Shown here one piece after another: positions 1 to 5,026 of a DNA stretch of 5,026 bases. The stretch is from an uncultured Eubacteriales bacterium (GTDB lineage: Bacteria > Bacillota > Clostridia > Monoglobales > Firm-18), in NCBI GenBank assembly GCA_905210885.1, contig CAJLYO010000140.1, positions 1-5,026 of the forward strand, read 5' to 3'. A model generated the notes under the pieces. It worked only from the letters and a program-made list of their open reading frames with translations, was not told the DNA's origin and did no database searches. Each line of letters opens with the position of its first letter. Position 1 is the first letter of the stretch. The position numbers and the translations under genes are program-made.

Positions 1-1198
1 TGGTTTCTTTATACGCAATTTTGCCCTGCGAAAAATCTACGTCCATATTAAACCGTGACATCATAACCGATTTTAGAATTTCCGTCTGCACCTCGCCCAT
101 AAGCTGTACCGTTATTTCCTGAAGTGCCGGATTCCAGCCGATGTTTAATTTGGGGTCCTCCTGTTCAAGAATACGAAGGGCATAAAGAAGCTTTGACGGT
201 TCCGTTCCGGCACTTTTTGCACGATAGGTGAGAACAGGCTGCAAAATGCCGTCAAAACAATCCTTTTCAAACCCGAGACCCTCGCCGGCGTAAGTTTTCG
301 TAAGCCCTGTCACCGCGCACACCGCGCCTGTCTCGGCAAAGTCCGCAGTTTTGTATTTTGCGCCGTTATAAATTCTTATTTCGTTAATTTTTTCGTCGGA
401 AACTATGTCCTTTACCCTGATTTTACCGCCGGTAATTTTTAAATGCGTCAGGCGGTTGGAGCCGTCATTTGTGATTTTATATACTTTCGCGCCGAACACT
501 TCCGGGCGGTCGGACGGTTTTGTCAGCTTTGATACCGCCGATACAAACTCGTCTACGCCGTCAAATTTCAGTGCGGAGCCGAAAAAGACCGGGAATAATC
601 TGCGCTGCGAAATTGTATCGCGGATAACGCCGTCACTTACTTTGCCGTCTGACATAAATTCGTCAAGAGCAGCTTCGCTGCATACGGCAAGCTGTTCAAA
701 AAACGCATCGTCATGCTGTGCGGAAAAATCCACAAATCCGTCACCGAGTTTTTTTGTAAGCATTTCCGTAATTTCACCACGAGAATAGTTCATAATATCG
801 GTTTTGTTCACAAAAACAAATGTCGGAACATTGTATTTTTTCAAAAGCTGCCACAGCGTTTCGGTGTGATTTTGCACGCCGTCCGTTCCGCTGATTATCA
901 ATATTGCATAATCAAGCACGCTTAATGTGCGCTCCGTTTCGGCAGAAAAATCCGCATGCCCCGGAGTGTCAAGAAGCGTAAAGGAGGAGCCGCCGAGTGA
1001 AAATTCAGCCTGCTTTGAAAAAATTGTTATTCCGCGCTTGCGCTCTATTTCGTTGTTATCCAAAAGAGTGTCGCGGTGGTCAACTCTGCCTGCCTTTCTT
1101 ATTGTACCGGTAAGATACAGCATAGCCTCGGCAAGGGTTGTTTTTCCGCTGTCCACATGGGCAAGTATGCCCAAAACGTATTTATTCAAATTTATCAT
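1..1198 (-). CDS. Tet(M)/EF-G-like translational GTPase, 3' end missing
   Basis: The first 399 codons of a translation-factor GTPase related to ribosomal protection proteins (Tet(M), Tet(O), Tet(W)) and EF-G, reading leftward off the window; the family is about 640 residues long. The G domain is complete: P-loop AHVDSGKTT (residues 13-21), switch I RGIT (55-58), DTPGH (77-81) with the catalytic His81, NKTD (131-134) and GSA (207-209). A domain II beta-barrel follows (about 234-300), then domain III (about 333-390). Domain IV, whose loop tips displace tetracycline in true Tet(M), is outside the window. The ATG at 1198 is chosen because an in-frame TGA (1205-1207) blocks extension; TTG at codon 4 is an alternative that gives the N-terminus NKYVLGILAHVD. 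No clear Shine-Dalgarno is seen. Family knowledge: such proteins bind the ribosome and hydrolyse GTP. Inference: with no mobile-element context, this is probably a chromosomal paralogue, and tetracycline resistance cannot be claimed. Confidence 0.9.
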   Translation of the reverse strand, partial: MINLNKYVLGILAHVDSGKTTLAEAMLYLTGTIRKAGRVDHRDTLLDNNEIERKRGITIFSKQAEFSLGGSSFTLLDTPGHADFSAETERTLSVLDYAILIISGTDGVQNHTETLWQLLKKYNVPTFVFVNKTDIMNYSRGEITEMLTKKLGDGFVDFSAQHDDAFFEQLAVCSEAALDEFMSDGKVSDGVIRDTISQRRLFPVFFGSALKFDGVDEFVSAVSKLTKPSDRPEVFGAKVYKITNDGSNRLTHLKITGGKIRVKDIVSDEKINEIRIYNGAKYKTADFAETGAVCAVTGLTKTYAGEGLGFEKDCFDGILQPVLTYRAKSAGTEPSKLLYALRILEQEDPKLNIGWNPALQEITVQLMGEVQTEILKSVMMSRFNMDVDFSQGKIAYKET

Positions 1199-1222
1199 AC
1201 CGTTTCATTAATTTTTTAGTAT

Positions 1223-1251
1223 ATTGTATCATAAATTTCTCGGTATTTCAA
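1223..1251 (-). promoter_or_regulatory. Sigma-A promoter of the Tet(M)-like GTPase gene
   Basis: Read on the minus strand, TTGAAA (1246-1251) and TACAAT (1223-1228) are separated by exactly 17 bases; each differs from the sigma-A consensus at one position. Transcription would start near 1216, giving a leader of only about 18 bases before the ATG at 1198. Such a leader leaves no room for a Tet(M)-style attenuator between promoter and start. Prediction from sequence only. Confidence 0.75.
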
Positions 1252-1261
1252 CCTCAATAAG

Positions 1262-1291
1262 TTGACATTGCGCATTGTAGTGTGTTATAAT
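1262..1291 (+). promoter_or_regulatory. Consensus sigma-A promoter of the NfeD-SPFH gene series
   Basis: A perfect TTGACA (1262-1267) and a perfect TATAAT (1286-1291) are separated by 18 bases, and TG at 1283-1284 makes an extended -10 element. Transcription would begin near 1298, about 28 bases before the NfeD start codon. It lies back to back with the minus-strand promoter, the two -35 boxes being 10 bases apart. I see no convincing operator palindrome beside it, so strong, mostly constitutive expression is the simplest reading. Confidence 0.85.
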
Positions 1292-1313
1292 GTAGTCGGA
1301 GTATTTTCGATTT

Positions 1314-1321
1314 GAGGTGAT
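1314..1321 (+). promoter_or_regulatory. Ribosome binding site that fixes a TTG start
   Basis: GAGGTGAT pairs over eight bases with the 3' end of 16S rRNA (complement GGAGGTGATC). It overlaps the upstream in-frame GTG at 1317, so that GTG cannot be the start this site serves. The next in-frame start codon, TTG at 1326, sits four bases downstream of the site, at a normal distance from its AGG core. Confidence 0.8.
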
Positions 1322-1325
1322 TTGT

Positions 1326-1757
1326 TTGGATAACATCACGGCATTCTGGATACTGCTTGCGATAATTTTCGGTGTTGCCGAGGCGGCAACGGCAGGACTT
1401 GTATCGGTTTGGTTTTGTATAGGAGCGGTTATTTCGGCAGTGGTTTCCACGGTCACTCCGTCACTGTATGTTCAGTTTGCGGTCTTTGTGATTTCGTCTG
1501 CTTTGCTGCTGGCGGCGACGCGCGGTTTTGCAAAGAGGTTTCTTTCCGTTAAAAAAACTGCTACAAATGCCGATGCGATTATCGGCTGTGACGGAATTGT
1601 CACCGAAGACATTGACCCCATGCAAAACACCGGACAAATCAAGGTTAACGGTCAGATTTGGTCGGCGCGCTGCGATACGGCATTGCCGGCAGGCGAAAAG
1701 GTTGTTGTAAAGGCTATAACCGGAGTTAAAGCCATAGTGGAAAAGGAGGAAGCTTAA
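1326..1757 (+). CDS. NfeD family membrane protein (short form)
   Basis: A 143-residue NfeD-family protein of the short class that lacks the N-terminal serine protease domain, similar in size to E. coli YbbJ (about 150). Hydrophobic stretches at about residues 6-22, 24-43 and 47-66 predict two or three membrane helices. The soluble C-terminal part (about 83-140) fits the NfeD OB-fold domain, with the typical GQIKVNGQIWSAR stretch (103-115), LPAGEKVVV (120-128) and the ending ITGVKAIVE. The start is TTG at 1326; the GTG nine bases upstream lies inside the ribosome binding site. Family knowledge: NfeD proteins are operon partners of SPFH/stomatin proteins, thought to bind them or support their assembly in the membrane. 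The stop codon directly abuts the ATG of the SPFH gene, which fits translational coupling and an interacting pair. The exact molecular role is unproven. Confidence 0.88.
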   Translation: MDNITAFWILLAIIFGVAEAATAGLVSVWFCIGAVISAVVSTVTPSLYVQFAVFVISSALLLAATRGFAKRFLSVKKTATNADAIIGCDGIVTEDIDPMQNTGQIKVNGQIWSARCDTALPAGEKVVVKAITGVKAIVEKEEA

Positions 1758-2672
1758 ATGCCTGTATTAATTATTCTTTTGGTAATTATCGTTTTGCTTA
1801 TTACAAACATTCGTATTGTTCCTCAGTCATTTGCATATGTAATAGAGCGCCTGGGCGCGTACAGCACGACCTGGAGCGTCGGGCTGAAATTCAAAATTCC
1901 TTTTGTTGAACGCGTTGCAAAAGTTGTCACGCTGAAAGAACAAGTGGTTGACTTTAAACCGCAGCCCGTTATAACGAAGGATAACGTAACCATGCAGATA
2001 GATACGGTCGTGTATTTTCAGATAACAGACCCCAAGCTTTTTACTTACGGCGTTGATAATCCCATGAGCGCTATCGAAAATCTTACGGCAACAACGCTAA
2101 GAAATATTGTGGGTGATTTGGAGCTTGACCAAACGCTTACTTCGCGCGATACGGTTAACACCAAAATGCGCTCAATACTGGACGAGGCAACCGACCCATG
2201 GGGCATTAAAATCAACCGCGTTGAGCTTAAAAACATTCTGCCGCCCCGTGAAATTCAGGACGCAATGGAAAAGCAGATGAAGGCTGAGCGCGAGCGCCGC
2301 GAGTCCATTCTTAAAGCAGAAGGCGAAAAACGCTCTGCAATTCTGGTTGCCGAAGGTCAGAAAGAGGCACAGATTTTAAGCGCTCAGGCTGAAAAAGAAT
2401 CGGCGATACTGAAGGCTGAAGCCCAAAAAGAGGCAGCGGTGAAAATCGCAGAAGGTCAGGCTGAGGCAATTCTTAAGGTTCAGGAGGCTACCGCAAAGGG
2501 TATTATGCTTATTAACGAAAGCAAGCCCGGCGACGGTGCGCTTACAATAAAATCCCTTGAAGCTTTTGCAAAAGCTGCCGACGGAAAGGCTACAAAGATA
2601 ATAATTCCGTCCGAAATTCAGGGAATAGCAGGACTGTCCGCAAGCATAAAGGAGCTTGTGAAGTCCGAATAA
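1758..2672 (+). CDS. SPFH/Band 7 (stomatin-like, QmcA-type) membrane protein
   Basis: A 304-residue SPFH/PHB-domain protein, almost the length of E. coli QmcA (305) and sharing its layout. Residues 1-20 are one strongly hydrophobic N-terminal membrane segment. The SPFH domain (about 20-175) shows family landmarks: VPQ (21-23), ERLGAY (30-35), VITKDN (71-76), DEATDPWGIKINRVEL (142-157) and LPPREIQDAM (161-170). Residues 171-250 are a long, charged Ala/Glu/Lys-rich helix with regular 11-residue repeats. The C-terminal tail (about 262-304) has the hydrophobic stretch KIIIPSEI (280-287). Family knowledge: SPFH proteins form large ring or cage oligomers at the membrane, organise microdomains and in several cases control membrane proteases. 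The start is ATG with AGGAGG at 1744-1749, eight bases upstream and inside the end of the NfeD gene. Stomatin type is favoured over flotillin by length and by the lack of an extended C-terminal region. Confidence 0.92.
   Translation: MPVLIILLVIIVLLITNIRIVPQSFAYVIERLGAYSTTWSVGLKFKIPFVERVAKVVTLKEQVVDFKPQPVITKDNVTMQIDTVVYFQITDPKLFTYGVDNPMSAIENLTATTLRNIVGDLELDQTLTSRDTVNTKMRSILDEATDPWGIKINRVELKNILPPREIQDAMEKQMKAERERRESILKAEGEKRSAILVAEGQKEAQILSAQAEKESAILKAEAQKEAAVKIAEGQAEAILKVQEATAKGIMLINESKPGDGALTIKSLEAFAKAADGKATKIIIPSEIQGIAGLSASIKELVKSE
2307..2504 (+). repeat. Six 11-residue coiled-coil repeats in the SPFH protein
   Basis: Residues 184-249 divide into six consecutive 11-residue units beginning at I184, I195, I206, I217, V228 and L239. 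The first four begin with Ile-Leu and carry the pattern ILxAExxKxxA with small changes (ILKAEGEKRSA, ILVAEGQKEAQ, ILSAQAEKESA, ILKAEAQKEAA); the last two are looser. The DNA copies differ widely at synonymous positions, so the repeat is kept at protein level and is not a recent DNA duplication. An 11-residue period suggests a nearly straight or slightly right-handed coiled coil, as expected for the helical wall of SPFH cages. Confidence 0.75.
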
Positions 2673-2698
2673 ACATATGAAAGGAATGTATAGTCAAC

Positions 2699-3430
2699 AT
2701 GTCAGGACACAGTAAATGGGCAACAATTAAGAGAAAAAAAGGTGCAAACGATGCGCAGCGCGGTAAGATTTTTACCAAAATCGGCAGAGAACTTGCAGTT
2801 GCGGTTAAGGCAGGAGGTCCCGACCCGGACACAAATGCAAAGCTTAAAGACGTTATCGCAAAGGCTAAATCCAACAATATGCCTAATGATACAATTATGC
2901 GTAGCATTAAAAAAGCTGCCGGCGACACATCGGGCGATAACTATGAAAATATAATCTATGAGGGCTACGGTCCCAAAGGTATTGCCGTTATTGTTGAGGC
3001 GCTTACGGATAACAGAAACAGAACAGCGGCGGATATGCGACATTATTTCGATAAATTCGGCGGCAATCTTGGTACAAGCGGCTGCGTTATGTTTATGTTT
3101 GACCAAAAGGGTGTCATTGTTATTGAAAACAATGACGAAACCGATGAGGAAAAGCTTATGATGGACGCATTGGAGGCAGGCGCTGACGATGTTGACGTAG
3201 AAACAGACTGCTTTGAAATTACAACTTCACCGGCGGATTTTTCGGCTGTAAGAAGTGCAATTGAGGCTTTGGGTTATGATATAGCCGAGGCTGAAATTCA
3301 GTATGTTCCGCAGACGGAAACGGCTCTGACTGATGAAAAAGATATTGCTCTTATGGAAAAGCTTATAGAGCATCTTGAAGACTGCGATGATGTTCAGTAC
3401 GTATGGCATAACTGGGAGAACGCCGAATAA
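2699..3430 (+). CDS. yebC: YebC/PmpR (TACO1) family protein
   Basis: A 243-residue protein matching the family's usual length of about 240-250. The N-terminus MSGHSKWATIKRKKG is the family signature; further conserved blocks are YEGYGPKG (87-94), NRTAADMRHYFDKFGGNLG (107-125), GTSGCVMFMF (125-134) and the ending LEDCDDVQYVWHNWE (226-240). The three-domain fold is inferred from the family. Members were first annotated as transcriptional regulators (PmpR in Pseudomonas); mitochondrial TACO1 and more recent bacterial work support a role on the ribosome, helping translation through difficult proline-rich stretches. Cytoplasmic. The start is certain from the signature; the likely ribosome binding site AAGGA (2681-2685) is 13 bases away, somewhat far. 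The gene follows the SPFH gene by 26 bases with no terminator between. Nothing is truncated. Family assignment is very secure; which role applies here is not visible. Confidence 0.97.
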   Translation: MSGHSKWATIKRKKGANDAQRGKIFTKIGRELAVAVKAGGPDPDTNAKLKDVIAKAKSNNMPNDTIMRSIKKAAGDTSGDNYENIIYEGYGPKGIAVIVEALTDNRNRTAADMRHYFDKFGGNLGTSGCVMFMFDQKGVIVIENNDETDEEKLMMDALEAGADDVDVETDCFEITTSPADFSAVRSAIEALGYDIAEAEIQYVPQTETALTDEKDIALMEKLIEHLEDCDDVQYVWHNWENAE

Positions 3431-3445
3431 TACGGGGGAATATTT

Positions 3446-4708
3446 ATGGCAATGACAATGACGCAAAAAATCCTTTGCCGCGGAGCAGGCATGACCGAAG
3501 TTAAAGCGGACATGCTTATTAACGCAAGGGTTGACGCGGTGCTCGGAAATGATATAACGGCGCCGCCTGCTATAAGCGAATTTGAAAAATACGGCTTTAC
3601 AAAGGTTTTTGATAAGGAAAAAATAATTCTTGTTCCCGACCATTTTTGCCCAAATAAGGACATAAAGTCTGCGGAACAGGCAAAAATAATGCGTGATTTT
3701 GCGAAAAAACAAGAAATTGTCAATTATTTTGAAGTGGGAAAAATGGGCATAGAGCACGCGCTTATCCCCGAACAGGGTCTTGTCACGGCAGGAGATATAG
3801 TTGTGGGTGCAGACTCTCATACATGTACCTACGGTGCGCTGGGCGCTTTTTCAACAGGCGTCGGCAGCACCGATATGGCTGCTGCAATGGCTTCCGGCGA
3901 GCTTTGGTTTAAAGTTCCGCCGGCGGTTAAGGTTGAAATCAAAGGTGATTTTAAAGGCAAGGTCAGCGGAAAAGACGTTATTCTTGCCCTTATCGGCAAA
4001 ATAGGCGTCGACGGCGCGCGTTACAAATCCCTTGAATTTTGCGGCGACGGCATAAAAAATCTTTCCATGGACGACAGGCTGACAATTGCAAACATGGCAA
4101 TTGAAGCCGGGGCGAAAAACGGTATTTTCCCTGTCGATGAAATAACATTAAAGTATTTAAGCGAGCATGGTGCAAAAACGCCCGAAATTTTTGAGGCGGA
4201 CGCCGATGCGGAGTATGACGAAAAGGTTGTAATTGACCTTTCTGAGCTTGATTACACGGTTGCATGCCCCCATTTGCCGTCAAATGTAAAACCTGCGTCA
4301 CAGCTTTCCGATATTGCGGTTGACCAGGTGGTAATCGGTTCGTGCACCAACGGCAGAATCAGCGACCTGCGCGCTGCTGCGGAAATATTGAAGGGCAAAA
4401 AAATAGCCGACGGAGTAAGGTGCATTGTAATCCCGGCTACACAGAAAATTTATTTAAAGGCAATGGAAGAGGGCCTTTTGGAGATATTCGTAAACGCCGG
4501 TGCGGTGGTAAGTACACCCACGTGCGGTCCGTGCCTTGGCGGATATATGGGTATCCTTGCCTCGGGCGAGATTTGCGTTGCTACAACAAACCGAAATTTT
4601 GTGGGCAGAATGGGCGCAAAGGACAGCAAAATTTACCTTGCAAGCCCGGCTGTTGCAGCTGCGTGCGCCGCATGCGGAAGGATTGTTCCTCCGGAGGTGG
4701 TACTATGA
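3446..4708 (+). CDS. leuC: 3-isopropylmalate dehydratase large subunit LeuC
   Basis: A 420-residue aconitase-superfamily large subunit, the short bacterial/archaeal type that works with a separate small subunit. It isomerises 2-isopropylmalate to 3-isopropylmalate in leucine synthesis and carries a [4Fe-4S] cluster. The three cluster ligands are visible: Cys300 in GSCTNGR (298-304) and Cys360 and Cys363 in TCGPC (359-363). Other family blocks are GADSHTCTYGALGAFSTGVGS (121-141) and NRNFVGRMG (382-390). The N-terminus MAMTMTQKIL is typical of clostridial members. The start ATG follows GGGGGAA (3434-3440). It lies 15 bases after yebC and overlaps leuD by four bases, the usual arrangement for the two subunits. 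Homoaconitase and dimethylmalate dehydratase are close relatives that sequence reading alone does not fully exclude; leuC is by far the likeliest. No leuA lies upstream, and no leader or T-box fits in the 15-base gap. Confidence 0.93.
   Translation: MAMTMTQKILCRGAGMTEVKADMLINARVDAVLGNDITAPPAISEFEKYGFTKVFDKEKIILVPDHFCPNKDIKSAEQAKIMRDFAKKQEIVNYFEVGKMGIEHALIPEQGLVTAGDIVVGADSHTCTYGALGAFSTGVGSTDMAAAMASGELWFKVPPAVKVEIKGDFKGKVSGKDVILALIGKIGVDGARYKSLEFCGDGIKNLSMDDRLTIANMAIEAGAKNGIFPVDEITLKYLSEHGAKTPEIFEADADAEYDEKVVIDLSELDYTVACPHLPSNVKPASQLSDIAVDQVVIGSCTNGRISDLRAAAEILKGKKIADGVRCIVIPATQKIYLKAMEEGLLEIFVNAGAVVSTPTCGPCLGGYMGILASGEICVATTNRNFVGRMGAKDSKIYLASPAVAAACAACGRIVPPEVVL
4693..4699 (+). promoter_or_regulatory. 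Ribosome binding site of leuD inside leuC
   Basis: GGAGGTG, a strong Shine-Dalgarno, lies within the last codons of leuC. Its GGAGG core ends seven bases before the leuD ATG at 4705, whose ATGA shares four bases with the leuC stop. This fixes the leuD start and points to coupled translation, which would help keep the two subunits in equal amounts. Confidence 0.85.
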
Positions 4709-5026
4709 TAATACAAGGCAAGGTTCATATATTCAACGATAATGTGGATACGGACGTTATTATTCCGGCACGTTACCTTAACACCTTTGATTTATCGGAA
4801 CTTGCTTCCCATTGCATGGAGGATATAGACCCGGAATTTTCAAAGAAGGTTGTAAGCGGCGATATTATAGTTGCCGGTTCAAATTTCGGCTGCGGTTCTT
4901 CAAGAGAACATGCGCCGCTTGCTATTAAGGCATCGGGCATTTCCTGTGTTATTGCAAAGTCTTTTGCGAGAATTTTCTACAGAAATGCAATAAACGTGGG
5001 ACTGCCTATCTTTGAATGTGACTTCA
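4705..5026 (+). CDS. leuD: 3-isopropylmalate dehydratase small subunit LeuD, 3' end missing
   Basis: The first 107 codons of the small, swivelling subunit of isopropylmalate isomerase, running off the right edge; the family is about 160-200 residues. Visible blocks are DNVDTDVIIPARYLNT (12-27), SGDIIVAGSNFGCGSSREHAP (51-71) and SFARIFYRNAINVGLPIFE (86-104), all typical of LeuD. The GSSREH loop belongs to the active site formed with LeuC. The substrate-selecting loop reads YLNT (24-27), resembling YLRT-type loops; in archaeal relatives this region separates isopropylmalate from homoaconitate enzymes, but one position by eye is not decisive. The start overlaps the leuC stop (ATGA), with GGAGGTG just upstream. 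Nothing looks broken before the edge. Pairing with leuC makes the assignment strong. Confidence 0.93.
   Translation, partial: MIIQGKVHIFNDNVDTDVIIPARYLNTFDLSELASHCMEDIDPEFSKKVVSGDIIVAGSNFGCGSSREHAPLAIKASGISCVIAKSFARIFYRNAINVGLPIFECDF

Larger units (their letters stand above)
1298..5026 (+). other. Probable transcription unit: NfeD-SPFH-yebC-leuC-leuD
   Basis: Five co-directional genes follow the consensus promoter with gaps of 0, 26, 15 and -4 bases. None of the gaps contains a GC-rich hairpin with a T-run, and I found no convincing internal promoter in the 3' end of yebC. A single transcript is therefore the simplest reading, though a promoter within a coding region cannot be excluded by eye. 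The unit continues past the right edge, where leuB might be expected. Confidence 0.55.

Noticed and set aside
405..1211. Plus-strand open frames of 127, 70 and 94 codons in the left part of the window
   Set aside because: They are shadows of the minus-strand GTPase gene, whose reading frame shows all G-domain motifs without interruption.
1266..1277. CATTG-CG-CATTG direct repeat and TGCGCA palindrome between the -35 and -10 boxes
   Set aside because: Too short to tell from chance, and no matching copy is seen elsewhere in the intergenic region.
1229..1456. Minus-strand 75-codon open frame over the NfeD start and the intergenic region
   Set aside because: It runs across both predicted promoters and is antisense to the NfeD membrane segments; no ribosome binding site or motif supports it.
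2673..2698. Upstream ATGs at 2677 and 2686 as alternative yebC starts
   Set aside because: Neither is in frame with yebC, and the family signature begins at the ATG at 2699.
2590..3106. Minus-strand open frames of 112 and 134 codons opposite the SPFH end and yebC
   Set aside because: They are antisense to conserved coding sequence, overlap each other, and show no family motif or good start signal.
3372..3402. Possible internal promoter near the end of yebC (TTGAAG and TACGTA, about 17 apart)
   Set aside because: The -10 match is poor and the bases encode the conserved yebC C-terminus, so the match is likely chance.
3227..3820. 197-codon minus-strand open frame across the end of yebC and start of leuC
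   Set aside because: It lies opposite two strongly conserved plus-strand genes, crosses their junction, has no recognisable motif and a Cys/Phe/Tyr/His-rich composition typical of antisense shadows.

Overview
The window looks like ordinary chromosomal DNA from an anaerobic Firmicute, most likely of class Clostridia. The signs are moderate GC, strong GGAGG-type ribosome binding sites, near-consensus sigma-A promoters, a monomer-type LeuC beginning MAMTMTQKIL, and a Tet(M)-like GTPase of the kind found on clostridial chromosomes. The assignment is by eye and no taxonomic marker is present.

Layout. Bases 1-1198 (minus strand) hold the first 399 codons of a Tet(M)/EF-G-like translational GTPase whose 3' end lies beyond the left edge. 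Bases 1199-1325 are a divergent intergenic region with two back-to-back sigma-A promoters whose -35 boxes are 10 bp apart. From there a tightly packed plus-strand series runs to the right edge: a short NfeD-family membrane protein (1326-1757), an SPFH/stomatin-like protein of the E. coli QmcA type (1758-2672), a YebC/PmpR/TACO1-family protein (2699-3430), leuC (3446-4708), and leuD (from 4705, cut by the right edge). The gaps are 0, 26, 15 and -4 bases, and I see no terminator or clear internal promoter, so all five may be one transcription unit.

Functional picture. NfeD and the SPFH protein are a well-known membrane pair: the SPFH protein forms ring-like oligomers and NfeD is its partner. 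YebC is a translation-associated or regulatory housekeeping protein. LeuC and LeuD form the iron-sulfur isopropylmalate isomerase of leucine synthesis. The mixture of membrane, translation and amino-acid genes looks like a chance packing of housekeeping genes rather than one pathway.

No mobile element, CRISPR array, RNA gene or convincing new system was seen. The more interesting points are the divergent promoter pair, the TTG start of the NfeD gene, a regular 11-residue repeat in the SPFH protein, a mini-ORF overlapping the start of the GTPase gene, and the placement of leuCD behind yebC without leuA or a visible leucine-responsive leader.
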